In this document: positions 52,869-61,874 of the stretch, piece after piece
How positions within the stretch are numbered: position 1 is the stretch's first letter
Layout: the number at the start of each line of letters is the position of its first letter
Assembly (NCBI RefSeq): GCF_018614655.1
Contig: NZ_JAGGOG010000016.1
Coordinates: forward strand, 248,001 to 312,000
Source: Pseudomonas fluorescens
GTDB lineage: Bacteria; Pseudomonadota; Gammaproteobacteria; Pseudomonadales; Pseudomonadaceae
Reading direction: 5' to 3'
DNA length: 64,000 bases
The notes under the pieces: generated by a model
Databases searched by the model: none
What the model saw: only the letters and a program-made list of their open reading frames with translations
What the model was told of the DNA's origin: nothing
Translations under genes and position numbers: made by a program

Positions 52869-55514
52869 ATGAGCGATATCGATGCACGTTTGCGTGAAGA
52901 TGTTCACCTGCTGGGTGAACTGCTGGGCAACACGATTCGAGAACAGTATGGCGATGAGTTTCTCGACAAGATCGAGCAGATTCGTAAAGGTGCCAAGGCC
53001 GATCGACGGGGTGCAGCATCGGAACAGGCCGCCGGCGAAGAGCTGAGTGCCAGCCTCAATCAGCTCAAGGAAGACGAACTGCTGCCAGTGGCGCGGGCTT
53101 TCAACCAGTTCCTCAACCTGGCCAACATCGCCGAGCAATACCAGTTGATCCACCGTCGCGACGAGTCGACGCCTGCACCCTTCGAGTCACGGGTATTGCC
53201 CGAACTGCTGGCGCGTTTGCAGAGTGAGGGTCACAGCAGCGAATCCCTGGCTCGCCAGTTGGGCCGTCTGGAAATCGAGCTGGTCCTGACTGCCCACCCG
53301 ACTGAAGTCGCCCGCCGCACCCTGATCCAGAAATACGATGCCATTGCCGCGCAATTGGCCTTGCAGGATCACCGCGACCTGACTACCGCCGAGCGCGAAC
53401 AGATCCGCCAACGCCTGCAACGCTTGATCGCCGAAGCCTGGCACACCGAAGAAATCCGCCGCACGCGGCCGACACCCGTAGATGAAGCCAAATGGGGCTT
53501 TGCGGTGATCGAGCATTCCCTGTGGCACGCCATCCCCAATTATCTGCGCAAGGCTGACCTCGCCTTGCACGCTGCCACAGGCCTGCATTTGCCCCTGGAA
53601 GCAGCGCCAATTCGCTTCGCTTCATGGATGGGCGGCGACCGTGATGGCAATCCGAATGTGACTGCGCCGGTTACCCGTGAAGTGCTGCTGCTGGCCCGCT
53701 GGATGGCCGCCGACCTGTACTTGCGCGATATCGATCACCTAGCCTCTGAACTGTCGATGCAACAGGCCAGCCCTGAGTTGCAGGCCAGGGTCGGCGACAG
53801 CGTTGAACCTTACCGGGCGCTGCTCAAACAACTGCGCGAGCGCCTGCGTGCCACCCGTCAATGGGCTCACACTTCGTTGGCCGGCAGCACCCCTCCGCCC
53901 GCCGAGGTCCTGCAAAACAACCGCGACCTGCTGGAGCCGCTGGAGCTGTGTTACCAGTCCCTGCATGCCTGCGGCATGGGGGTGATTGCTGACGGCCCAC
54001 TGCTTGATTGCTTACGGCGTGCGGTGACCTTTGGCCTGTTTCTGGTGCGCCTGGATGTGCGTCAGGACTCCAGCCGCCATTGTGCGGCCATGACTGAAAT
54101 CACTGACTACCTGGGCCTGGGCCGCTACGAGGATTGGGATGAGGAGGCACGCATCAGCTTTCTGATGCGCGAACTGGCCAATCGACGGCCGCTGTTGCCG
54201 GCCTATTTCAAACCGTCCGCCGACACCGCTGAAGTACTCAACACCTGCAAGGAAATAGCCGCCGCGCCGGCAGCGTCGCTGGGGTCTTATGTGATCTCCA
54301 TGGCCGGTGCCGCCTCCGATGTATTGGCGGTGCAATTGCTGCTCAAGGAGTCCGGTGTGCAGCGGCCGATGCGTGTGGTGCCATTGTTCGAAACCCTCGC
54401 TGACCTGGACAACGCTGGCCCGGTGATCGAGCGTCTGTTGCTGCTGCCGGGCTATCGCTCGCGGTTGCAAGGGCCACAGGAAGTGATGATCGGCTACTCC
54501 GACTCGGCCAAGGACGCAGGCACTACGGCGGCGGCCTGGGCACAATACCGAGCCCAGGAGCGGCTGGTGGACATCTGCCGTGAACAGCAGGTGGAACTGT
54601 TGTTGTTCCATGGCCGCGGCGGCACCGTTGGACGCGGCGGCGGCCCAGCCCACGCGGCGATTCTGTCGCAGCCGCCGGGTTCGGTTGCCGGGCGTTTCCG
54701 CACCACTGAACAAGGTGAAATGATCCGTTTCAAATTTGGCCTGCCGGACATCGCCGAGCAGAACCTCAACCTGTACCTGGCGGCGGTTCTGGAGGCGACC
54801 TTGTTGCCACCGCCGCCGCCTGAACCCGCATGGCGTGACTTGATGGATGAATTGGCGGCCGATGGTGTCAGTGCCTATCGCGCGGTGGTGCGGGAAAATC
54901 CGCAGTTCGTCGAGTATTTCCGCCAGTCCACCCCCGAACAGGAACTGGGCCGCTTGCCTTTGGGCAGCCGGCCAGCCAAGCGCCGCGCCGGCGGGATCGA
55001 AAGCTTGCGGGCGATCCCGTGGATTTTCGGTTGGACCCAGACCCGCCTGATGCTGCCAGCCTGGCTCGGCTGGGAAGCGGCCTTGAGCAAAGCTCTGGAG
55101 CGTGGTGAAGGCGAGTTGCTGGAGCAGATGCGTGAGCAGTGGCCGTTCTTCCGTACCCGCATCGATATGCTGGAAATGGTCCTGGCCAAGGCCGACGCCG
55201 ATATTGCCCGGCTCTATGACGAACGGCTGGTGCAACCTGATCTGCTGCCACTGGGTGTGCACTTACGCGACCTATTGTCGCAGGCATGCAGTGTGGTGCT
55301 CGGCCTGACCGGCCAGTCGCAACTGCTGGCGCATAGTCCGGACACTCTGGAGTTCATACGCCTGCGCAACACTTACCTCGACCCACTGCACCTTTTGCAG
55401 GCGGAACTGTTGGCACGTTCCCGACAGCAGGACGCGGCGCAGGATAGCCCTCTGGAACAGGCGTTGCTGGTGTCCGTGGCGGGGATTGCCGCCGGTTTGC
55501 GTAACACGGGCTGA
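52869..55514 (+). CDS. ppc: Phosphoenolpyruvate carboxylase
   Basis: 881 residues, the normal size. Carboxylates PEP with bicarbonate to oxaloacetate to refill the TCA cycle. Catalytic motifs: LTAHPTEVARR (H143), GYSDSAKDAG and FHGRGGTVGRGGGP; the C-terminus ends in the conserved RNTG. ATG 52869 follows CTGGAGATTGGCTG. Monocistronic. Confidence 0.97.
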   Translation: MSDIDARLREDVHLLGELLGNTIREQYGDEFLDKIEQIRKGAKADRRGAASEQAAGEELSASLNQLKEDELLPVARAFNQFLNLANIAEQYQLIHRRDESTPAPFESRVLPELLARLQSEGHSSESLARQLGRLEIELVLTAHPTEVARRTLIQKYDAIAAQLALQDHRDLTTAEREQIRQRLQRLIAEAWHTEEIRRTRPTPVDEAKWGFAVIEHSLWHAIPNYLRKADLALHAATGLHLPLEAAPIRFASWMGGDRDGNPNVTAPVTREVLLLARWMAADLYLRDIDHLASELSMQQASPELQARVGDSVEPYRALLKQLRERLRATRQWAHTSLAGSTPPPAEVLQNNRDLLEPLELCYQSLHACGMGVIADGPLLDCLRRAVTFGLFLVRLDVRQDSSRHCAAMTEITDYLGLGRYEDWDEEARISFLMRELANRRPLLPAYFKPSADTAEVLNTCKEIAAAPAASLGSYVISMAGAASDVLAVQLLLKESGVQRPMRVVPLFETLADLDNAGPVIERLLLLPGYRSRLQGPQEVMIGYSDSAKDAGTTAAAWAQYRAQERLVDICREQQVELLLFHGRGGTVGRGGGPAHAAILSQPPGSVAGRFRTTEQGEMIRFKFGLPDIAEQNLNLYLAAVLEATLLPPPPPEPAWRDLMDELAADGVSAYRAVVRENPQFVEYFRQSTPEQELGRLPLGSRPAKRRAGGIESLRAIPWIFGWTQTRLMLPAWLGWEAALSKALERGEGELLEQMREQWPFFRTRIDMLEMVLAKADADIARLYDERLVQPDLLPLGVHLRDLLSQACSVVLGLTGQSQLLAHSPDTLEFIRLRNTYLDPLHLLQAELLARSRQQDAAQDSPLEQALLVSVAGIAAGLRNTG

Positions 55515-55792
55515 CAATTCCGAAGGGTTCTCAAGGGCTTGCAGATAAAGCCGAGCGTTGCCTCGAAAGGGGCGGCGCGGGGTTTTATCACCGGGTTGCG
55601 CCTAGCGATACCCGCGCTATGAGGCCTGCGCGGCGCGGGTTCCTCCTACTTTTGGCGGCTTGTGTGGTTAAGGCCTGCTGTGTATCTTGATCAGCCTTTG
55701 GCCGTTTGGGCGGCCATGACCCTTTTTTCCGAGATTGGCCCCATGCGGCGAATCCGAGCGTTATCTCTATAAAAAAATTGAGGAGCACATCG

Positions 55793-56440
55793 ATGCGCGT
55801 CATTCTGCTGGGAGCTCCCGGGGCCGGTAAAGGTACTCAGGCAAAGTTCATCACTGAAAAATTCGGCATTCCACAAATCTCCACCGGCGACATGCTGCGT
55901 GCGGCGGTCAAGGCCGGCACCGAGCTGGGCCTGATCGCCAAGAGCGTGATGGACAGCGGTGGCCTGGTATCCGATGACCTGATCATCAACCTGGTCAAGG
56001 AACGCATCAGCCAGGACGACTGCAAGAACGGTTTCCTGTTCGACGGTTTCCCACGCACCATTCCTCAGGCTGAAGCCCTGGTGAAGGCCGGCGTTGAGCT
56101 GGACCACGTGGTAGAAATCGCCGTTGAAGACGAAGAGATCGTCCAGCGTATCGCCGGTCGTCGTGTTCACGAAGCGTCGGGCCGCGTCTACCATATCGTC
56201 TACAACCCGCCAAAAGTGGCAGGCAAGGACGACGCCACCGGTGAAGAGCTGGTGCAGCGCAAGGACGACACTGAAGAAACCGTGCGTCATCGCCTGTCCG
56301 TCTACCACTCCCAGACCAAGCCACTGGTGGATTTCTACCAGAAACTCTCGGCTGCCCAGGGCAAGCCGAAGTACAGCCACATCGAAGGTGTGGGTTCGGT
56401 TGAAGCCATTACGGGCAAAGTACTGAACGCGTTGAGCTGA
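55793..56440 (+). CDS. adk: Adenylate kinase
   Basis: 215 residues from ATG 55793 (GAGGAGCACATCG upstream). Converts AMP and ATP to two ADP. P-loop GAPGAGKGTQ at 7-16, FDGFPRTIPQAE, and the long-form LID domain (about 122-160) without the zinc cysteines. The upstream open frame in this register has no gene. Confidence 0.97.
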   Translation: MRVILLGAPGAGKGTQAKFITEKFGIPQISTGDMLRAAVKAGTELGLIAKSVMDSGGLVSDDLIINLVKERISQDDCKNGFLFDGFPRTIPQAEALVKAGVELDHVVEIAVEDEEIVQRIAGRRVHEASGRVYHIVYNPPKVAGKDDATGEELVQRKDDTEETVRHRLSVYHSQTKPLVDFYQKLSAAQGKPKYSHIEGVGSVEAITGKVLNALS

Positions 56441-56471
56441 TAGACTTTTCGCGAGCAAGCTCGCACCTACA

Positions 56472-56500
56472 CAACGGCCCGCTTGCGGGCTGTTGTTGTT
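56472..56500 (+). terminator. Likely terminator after adk
   Basis: CAACGGCCCGC-TT-GCGGGCTGTTG with one mismatch, followed by TTGTTTA, 31 bp past the adk stop. Confidence 0.65.
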
Positions 56501-56539
56501 TATACTGGCGCACTTTTTTCAACTTGGACACAAACACCA

Positions 56540-57223
56540 ATGAGCACCTTGCTGGCCCTGGACACCGCGACTGAAGCTTGCTCCGTTGCCTTGCTGCACG
56601 ATGGCAAGGTAACGAGCCACTACGAGGTGATCCCGCGCCTGCATGCGCAAAAGCTGTTGCCGATGATCAAGCAATTGCTGGAGGAGGCCGGTACCACCTT
56701 GTCGGCGGTCGATGCCATTGCCTTCGGTCGCGGCCCGGGTGCGTTCACCGGCGTGCGGATTGCCATCGGCGTGGTCCAGGGGCTGGCGTTTGCCTTGGAG
56801 CGCCCGGTGTTGCCGGTGTCCAACCTGGCGGTACTGGCGCAACGAGCGTTTCGTGAGCACGGTGTGCATCAGGTCGCGGCGGCCATCGATGCGCGCATGG
56901 ATGAGGTGTACTGGGGCTGCTACCGGGAAACTGCTGGCGAGATGCGCCTGGTGGGTGTTGAAGCCGTGCAACCGCCTGAAGTCGCGGCCTTGCCAGAGGA
57001 TGCCAGCGGAGAATGGTTCGGCGCCGGGACTGGCTGGGGTTATGCCGAGCGCATCGGCGTGAAGCTCGGTGGCCAGGATGCGGGCATGTTGCCTCACGCT
57101 AAAGACTTGCTGACCCTGGCGCGATTTGCCTGGGAGCGAGGCGAAGCGATTCCGGCGGATCAGGCACAACCGGTGTATCTGCGCGATAAAGTGGCGCAGA
57201 CCAAGGCCGAACGCCAGCTCTGA
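56540..57223 (+). CDS. tsaB: tRNA threonylcarbamoyladenosine biosynthesis protein TsaB
   Basis: 227 residues from ATG 56540. TsaB is a catalytically inactive relative of TsaD and the scaffold of the TsaB-TsaD-TsaE complex that makes t6A37. Family stretches: LLALDTATEACSVALL, AIAFGRGPGAFTGVRIAIG and AIDARMDEVYWG. Follows adk as in P. aeruginosa (PA3686-PA3685). Confidence 0.95.
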   Translation: MSTLLALDTATEACSVALLHDGKVTSHYEVIPRLHAQKLLPMIKQLLEEAGTTLSAVDAIAFGRGPGAFTGVRIAIGVVQGLAFALERPVLPVSNLAVLAQRAFREHGVHQVAAAIDARMDEVYWGCYRETAGEMRLVGVEAVQPPEVAALPEDASGEWFGAGTGWGYAERIGVKLGGQDAGMLPHAKDLLTLARFAWERGEAIPADQAQPVYLRDKVAQTKAERQL

Positions 57224-57391
57224 TAGAGCCCACGAATTGGGGAGCAAACCTGCTCCCAATGCCGCCAATCGTCAGAAACTCCCCCGCGCTTTTAAACCTT
57301 TGTCTATTTATGTGTTCTAGTTATCACCAGAGCATTTGCGCGCCAAGGAAAGCGCCGCTAAATTGCCATCATTGATACCGGATTTGCATGC

Positions 57392-57712
57392 ATGCGTATA
57401 GACGGCTTCTCCTCTCAGTCCTACCCCCTCAAGCGTAAGCCACGCAAGGCTAACGTGACGGTCGACGAGTCCGTCGAGGACTCGCCGGATTTCGTTGACG
57501 TCCAGTCCGAAATGCCCTCCGGTTCAACTGTTTCCACGCGCTCCCAAAGCTCTTCCGGTACCCGCATCGGTGCTGTTCCTGCCCGCCAGCAAGACATGAT
57601 TTTCCCGCGCTCGATGAGCAAAAACGTTGCCAACGCCCTGGCCAGCTACCTGACCACCGCCGGCTTTGTCGAATGGGATATGGAAGTGCTGGGTCTCGAT
57701 ATCCACATCTGA
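57392..57712 (+). CDS. Conserved hypothetical protein
   Basis: 106 residues from ATG 57392. A basic, Ser/Pro-rich N-terminal half (LKRKPRKANVTVDES) looks disordered; the C-terminal ~40 residues (SMSKNVANALASYLTTAGFV) look folded. Its stop shares a base with the start of the DUF72 gene, so the two are probably translated together. Holds the place of PA3684. Function unknown. Confidence 0.75.
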   Translation: MRIDGFSSQSYPLKRKPRKANVTVDESVEDSPDFVDVQSEMPSGSTVSTRSQSSSGTRIGAVPARQQDMIFPRSMSKNVANALASYLTTAGFVEWDMEVLGLDIHI

Positions 57713-58572
57713 TGCTGCTGCCTTACTACCTGGGTTGCCCGTCCTGGAGTGAAAACGCCTGGCGCGAATACCTGTACCCCCAGGACGCCCGCCCCAACGA
57801 TTACCTCGCCCTCTATTCCCAGGTCTTCAACGCAGTTGAAGGCAACACCACGTTTTACGCCCGTCCTTCGGTGGTCACCGTGCAGCGCTGGGCCGAGATC
57901 ATGCCGGAGCACTTTCGTTTTACCGCCAAGTTCCCCGGCGATATCAGCCATGGCGGTGATTTGCGCGAGCAACTGCCGGCAGCGGAGAGCTTTCTCGGGC
58001 TGATGAGCCCTTTGGGGCAGCGAGTTTCACCGTTATGGCTGCAATTACCTGCCAGTTTTGCGCCACAACGGCTGGCGGAACTGGCCGGGTTTATTGATGG
58101 GCTGGAGCAACCGTTGGCGGTAGAGGTACGTCACCCGGAGTTCTTTGCCAGGGGCGATGCCGAGCGGATGCTCAACCGTCTGCTGCGCGACCGTGGCGTC
58201 GAGCGCATTTGCCTGGACCCCCGCGCCTTGTTCAGTTGCACGTCCACCTCGGCGGCGGTGCTTCATGCCCAATCGAAAAAGCCCAAGGTGCCGCCTCGTC
58301 CGGCCGCGTTGACCCAGTTTCCCCAGGTGCGATTTATCGGTCATCCCGAGCTGGAAGCCAACGACCCATTCCTGGTGCCATGGATCGAAAAGGTCGCTGT
58401 CTGGATCGAAGAAGGCCGCACGCCTTATGTGTTCCTGCACACCTCGGACAATCGCCTGGCGGCGCAATTGGCCCTGCGTTTCCACGAAAAGCTGATGGCA
58501 CGTTTGCCTGGCTTGCCAGCCTTGCCTGAGCTATACAGGGAACCTGCTGTGGAGCAACTGGGGTTGCTCTGA
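57712..58572 (+). CDS. DUF72 domain protein (TIM-barrel fold)
   Basis: 286 residues from ATG 57712. Family motifs: YYLGCPSWSENAWREYLYP at the start, FNAVEGNTTFYARPS, FRFTAKFPGDISH, and VEVRHPEFF. DUF72 proteins (E. coli YecE type) adopt a TIM barrel and have no proven reaction. Overlaps the preceding gene by one base. Confidence 0.9.
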   Translation: MLLPYYLGCPSWSENAWREYLYPQDARPNDYLALYSQVFNAVEGNTTFYARPSVVTVQRWAEIMPEHFRFTAKFPGDISHGGDLREQLPAAESFLGLMSPLGQRVSPLWLQLPASFAPQRLAELAGFIDGLEQPLAVEVRHPEFFARGDAERMLNRLLRDRGVERICLDPRALFSCTSTSAAVLHAQSKKPKVPPRPAALTQFPQVRFIGHPELEANDPFLVPWIEKVAVWIEEGRTPYVFLHTSDNRLAAQLALRFHEKLMARLPGLPALPELYREPAVEQLGLL

Positions 58573-58597
58573 GTGCCTTTCTTACAAGGAGCGAGCA

Positions 58598-59422
58598 ATG
58601 GACCCACAAACTCTGCGTGCCGAAACCTTCAAGGCCCTGCATGAGCGCGACCGTGCGTTCGTCATGCCCAACCCCTGGGATGCCGGTTCCGCGAAAATGC
58701 TCACCAGCCTCGGCTTCGAAGCCTTGGCCACCACCAGTGCCGGTTATGCCTTCAGTCTCGGGCGCCCGGATGCTGAAGGCGCGTTGTCCCTGGAGGACAC
58801 GCTGCACAACACCGCAATGATCACCCAGGCCACGGTGCTGCCGGTGGCCGCCGACCTGGAAAATGGTTTCAGTGATACCCCCGACGGCTGCGCCCACACC
58901 ATTCTTCGGGCAGCCGCTACGGGCATCGTCGGTGGTTCCATCGAAGATGCCACCGGTATTGCCGCCGATCCGATCTATCCCTTTGATTTGTCCGTCGAGC
59001 GTATTGAAGCCGCCGTTTCCGCCGCTCGCAGTCTGCCATTCCCGTTCATGCTGACGGCCCGTGCGGAAAATCTCCTGCATGGAAAGCTGGATCTGCCTGA
59101 CACCATTCGCCGCCTGCAAGCGTACGCCGAGGCCGGTGCCGATGTGTTGTATGCGCCAGGGTTACGCAGTGCCGAGGAAGTCTTGGCGGTGGTGCGGGCG
59201 GTGGCGCCTAAACCTGTGAACGTGTTGATGTCGGGCGGGCTCAAGCTCACGGTGGCGCAGTTGAGTGAGATGGGTGTCAAGCGTATCAGCGTCGGCTCGG
59301 CCATGGCGCTGGCGGCCTACGGTGAGTTTTTCAGGGCTGCCCGGGAGATTCACGACCTCGGCACGTTTACCTTCACCGAGCGTTCGATGTCGTATAAACA
59401 GGCCAGCCAGTTGGTCAAGTAA
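58598..59422 (+). CDS. Isocitrate lyase/PEP mutase superfamily enzyme
   Basis: 274 residues from ATG 58598 (AAGGAGCGAGCA upstream). PEP mutase/isocitrate lyase-like TIM barrel: FVMPNPWDAGSAKML, ATTSAGYAFSLG, VAADLENGF (metal ligands) and GGSIEDATG. It lacks the KKCGH loop of true isocitrate lyase and is shorter, so it likely acts on another small C-C or P-C substrate, in the way of 2-methylisocitrate or oxaloacetate-type lyases. The exact reaction is not readable. Confidence 0.85.
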   Translation: MDPQTLRAETFKALHERDRAFVMPNPWDAGSAKMLTSLGFEALATTSAGYAFSLGRPDAEGALSLEDTLHNTAMITQATVLPVAADLENGFSDTPDGCAHTILRAAATGIVGGSIEDATGIAADPIYPFDLSVERIEAAVSAARSLPFPFMLTARAENLLHGKLDLPDTIRRLQAYAEAGADVLYAPGLRSAEEVLAVVRAVAPKPVNVLMSGGLKLTVAQLSEMGVKRISVGSAMALAAYGEFFRAAREIHDLGTFTFTERSMSYKQASQLVK

Positions 59423-59428
59423 CGCGGA

Positions 59429-60049
59429 TCAGGCGGCCAGGCGCAGGTTATTGAGGATCAATGGACGCGCCCATTGGCAGTCATAGTCCAGTTGCTTCTG
59501 CTGCTCGACCAACTCGTGTGGCGGGAACGGCTCGGCGGCCGGTGGCAGCAGGTCCAGTTCGAACTCGGCAATCGGCAAGTGCAGCGGCCGTGGCTGCGGT
59601 GCCGGGCCGGGTTCTGGCAGCGGTTGGCCTGCGGTCAGCACGAGAGGGCGAACCCAGCCACTTTCGAAGTTCTGTTGGCGCTGTTGGACCACGATTTCAT
59701 CCGGCGGGAATGGAACGGCGGCGGGTGGCAGCAGTTCCAGTTCGAATTCGGCAATCGGCAGGAACAGCGGTTCAGGTGGGGCGATCTCGGTGTCCTGCAC
59801 CTCGCATTGGCGCTGGGTGACGATCTGGCTCAGCAGGTCGCTGCCTTCCCGAGGCTCTACCGAGGCATCTACCGGTACCGGTGTTTTGTTGGCGAGCGCC
59901 CCCGAATCTCCACCCAGCTGCTCGGCCAGCGCCCGGGCGAAGAAGTCCTGCCACACATGACTGACCCCGGCCAGCGCTTGGGTATTGCGCAGGCCGTAGT
60001 GGTTGTGGGTCGGCAGTACACCGATGGGTAGGGAATGAATGTCTGACAT
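59429..60049 (-). CDS. Hypothetical protein with tandem repeat
   Basis: 206 residues from ATG 60049 (MSDIHSLPIGVLPTH). After a ~75-residue N-terminal region, two copies of a ~60-residue unit follow. Each contains LPIAEFEL, LLPPAA, PFPP and then QQ(R/K)Q and W(V/A)RPL, in the same order. The protein is Pro- and acid-rich with no signal peptide or membrane segment. Divergent from rsmJ (94 bp) and convergent with the PEP mutase-like gene (6 bp). No known function. Confidence 0.7.
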   Translation of the reverse strand: MSDIHSLPIGVLPTHNHYGLRNTQALAGVSHVWQDFFARALAEQLGGDSGALANKTPVPVDASVEPREGSDLLSQIVTQRQCEVQDTEIAPPEPLFLPIAEFELELLPPAAVPFPPDEIVVQQRQQNFESGWVRPLVLTAGQPLPEPGPAPQPRPLHLPIAEFELDLLPPAAEPFPPHELVEQQKQLDYDCQWARPLILNNLRLAA

Positions 60050-60143
60050 TTCTCTCGGTCGACGCTCAGCTCTGGCAAAATGCCTGATCATTTTTTATCG
60101 GCCGCTTTTTGCCGATCCTTAATATTTTTGAGCGTAGCGACTG

Positions 60144-60926
60144 ATGAGCGAACAACCAGCGGCCAGCCGCATTCGGGTCGAGGCCCTGGCCGAAGGCTTT
60201 CAAGCCCGGGCCCAGCAGTGGGCCGAGCAGCTTGGCCTGCCTTTGCAACGGGAGGAGGCGGATTTTGCCCTGCAAGTCGGTGAGCACGGCTTGCAACTGC
60301 AACAGCTTGGGCCTGACGCGCCAGGACCAGTGCGGGTGGATTTTGTCGAAGGTGGCGCGGCCCACCGGCGTTTATACGGCGGTGGCAGTGGGCAGATGAT
60401 TGCCAAGGCCGTAGGAATCGCCCAGGGCGTGCGCCCACGTGTTCTGGACGCTACGGCTGGCCTGGGCAAGGATGCGTTCGTGCTGGCCAGCCTGGGCTGT
60501 GAGATGAGCCTGGTCGAGCGTCAGCCGTTGATCGGCGCTTTGCTGGAAGATGGCCTGGCCCGTGGCGCAGACGATTTTGAAGTGGCACCGATTGTCGCGC
60601 GGATGACCTTGCTCAAGGGCAATTCCATTGATGTCATGCGCAACTGGGAAGGTGAGCCGCCACAGGTGATTTATCTGGACCCGATGTTTCCCCATCGTGA
60701 GAAAACCGCTCTGGTGAAGAAGGAAATGCGCCTGTTCCGGCCGTTGGTGGGGGACGATCCCGACGCACCGGCGTTGCTGGCCGCCGCGTTGGCCCTGGCC
60801 AGCCACCGGGTGGTGGTCAAGCGCCCGCGAAAGGCGCCGTGCATCGACGGCCCCAAGCCGAGCCATGCGCTGGATGGCAAGTCCAGTCGGTATGACATTT
60901 ATCCTAAAAAAGCGCTGAAGCCCTGA
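60144..60926 (+). CDS. rsmJ: 16S rRNA (guanine1516-N2)-methyltransferase RsmJ
   Basis: 260 residues. SAM-dependent methyltransferase: motif I in VLDATAGLGKDAFVLASLG, the acidic loop SLVERQPLIGALLEDGL, and the catalytic DPMFPHR, close to the D/N-PP-Y type motif. Modifies G1516 of 16S rRNA. The gene order with TsaB and MexJK-like genes fits PA3680. Confidence 0.93.
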   Translation: MSEQPAASRIRVEALAEGFQARAQQWAEQLGLPLQREEADFALQVGEHGLQLQQLGPDAPGPVRVDFVEGGAAHRRLYGGGSGQMIAKAVGIAQGVRPRVLDATAGLGKDAFVLASLGCEMSLVERQPLIGALLEDGLARGADDFEVAPIVARMTLLKGNSIDVMRNWEGEPPQVIYLDPMFPHREKTALVKKEMRLFRPLVGDDPDAPALLAAALALASHRVVVKRPRKAPCIDGPKPSHALDGKSSRYDIYPKKALKP

Positions 60927-60936
60927 GGCCCCTGGC

Positions 60937-61075
60937 TAATTGTGGCGAGCGGGCTTGCCCGCGTTGGGCTGCGCAGCAGCCCCAAAACCTGAGATCTCGG
61001 TCTATCTGAAAAAACTCAGCAGTCTTTTGGGGGCCGCTTCGCAGCCCAACGGGGGACAAGCCCCCTCGCCACAGG
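60937..61075 (+). repeat. REP/BIME palindrome pair
   Basis: Left arm TGTGGCGAGCGGGCTTGCCC with GGGCTGCGCAGCAGCCC, right arm GGGGCCGCTTCGCAGCCC with GGACAAGCCCCCTCGCCACA. Same family as 1970-2090. Lies between rsmJ and the TetR gene. Confidence 0.8.
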
Positions 61076-61146
61076 GGCGGTGTTCGCCCCTAGTTGAGCG
61101 GTATTAGCCCCAAAGCTGTTTTTTAAAGACCTTGAAAGGCATGGCT

Positions 61147-61782
61147 CTAAGCTCGATACGCCCGCATAAACAGCCCCACCACGTCCTGCACGTGCTCTTC
61201 AGCGGCTGACTCGCTCAGCCGTTCACCGCAGCCATACAGCAACCGAAAGTTCGCCGTGCCCTTGAGCAGGCAGAAAAAATGCTCGGCGGCGGTCAGCGGT
61301 TTGTCGATGCTCAGGGCGCCGCTCTGGTCAATCCTGGCCAGCAAGCGCTCCATGCCCTGCAACATCCGCAGGGGCCCCGCCTCGAAAAAGATCTGTGACA
61401 GCTTCGGGTCCTGGCTGCCGGAGGCCATCATCAAGCGATGCAGGTTCACCGACTCATCGCTGTTGATCAGTACATGAAAGCCGCGAGCGATGTTTAGCAG
61501 CACCTTTTCCACGGGCACGCCGTCCGGCAGCTCGAAATACATCACAGGCAGTTGTTCTTCGCACTTCGCGATCACGGCCGCAGAAAACAGCGTTTCCTTG
61601 TCGGTGAAGTGGCTGTAGACGGTCAGTTTCGACACGCCGGCTTCCACGGCTACGGCATCCATGCTGGTGCTGGCGTAGCCATTGCTCAAGAACAGGATTT
61701 TCGCTGCCTCAAGGATCGCCTGGCGCTTTGCCATGTCCTTGGGACGCCCGGGGCTATTGGTGTTTACGAGATTGTCGGACAT
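61147..61782 (-). CDS. TetR family repressor of the adjacent RND pump
   Basis: 211 residues from ATG 61782 (GTG 61788 possible). N-terminal HTH: RQAILEAAKILFLSNGYAST, then VAVEAGVSKLTVYSHFTDKE; C-terminal AefR-like domain. Divergent from the MexJ-like gene with 92 bp between, which contains ATAC(T/C)GG half-sites. By position and type it corresponds to MexL of P. aeruginosa, the repressor of mexJK; the symbol is not assigned because the ligand and targets are not shown. Confidence 0.88.
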   Translation of the reverse strand: MSDNLVNTNSPGRPKDMAKRQAILEAAKILFLSNGYASTSMDAVAVEAGVSKLTVYSHFTDKETLFSAAVIAKCEEQLPVMYFELPDGVPVEKVLLNIARGFHVLINSDESVNLHRLMMASGSQDPKLSQIFFEAGPLRMLQGMERLLARIDQSGALSIDKPLTAAEHFFCLLKGTANFRLLYGCGERLSESAAEEHVQDVVGLFMRAYRA

Positions 61783-61790
61783 TTTCACTT

Positions 61791-61840
61791 TAATACTGGA
61801 CTGGTGAGTTTGGTATTAATAACATACCGGCCAGTATAAT
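61791..61840. promoter_or_regulatory. Operator/promoter region between TetR gene and RND operon
   Basis: Three half-sites ATAC(T/C)GG: ATACTGG (61793-61799), ATACCGG (61824-61830) and CCAGTAT, the complement of the first (61831-61837). ATACCGGCCAGTAT at 61824-61837 is an imperfect palindrome that overlaps the TATAAT -10 (61835-61840). TAATAC and GTATTA (61791, 61813) form a wider inverted pair. Binding here would block transcription of the efflux genes, and the left half lies next to the repressor's own start. Confidence 0.6.
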
Positions 61841-61874
61841 TATTCCTAGCACCATTAGCGAAAGGTCCTTCAGC

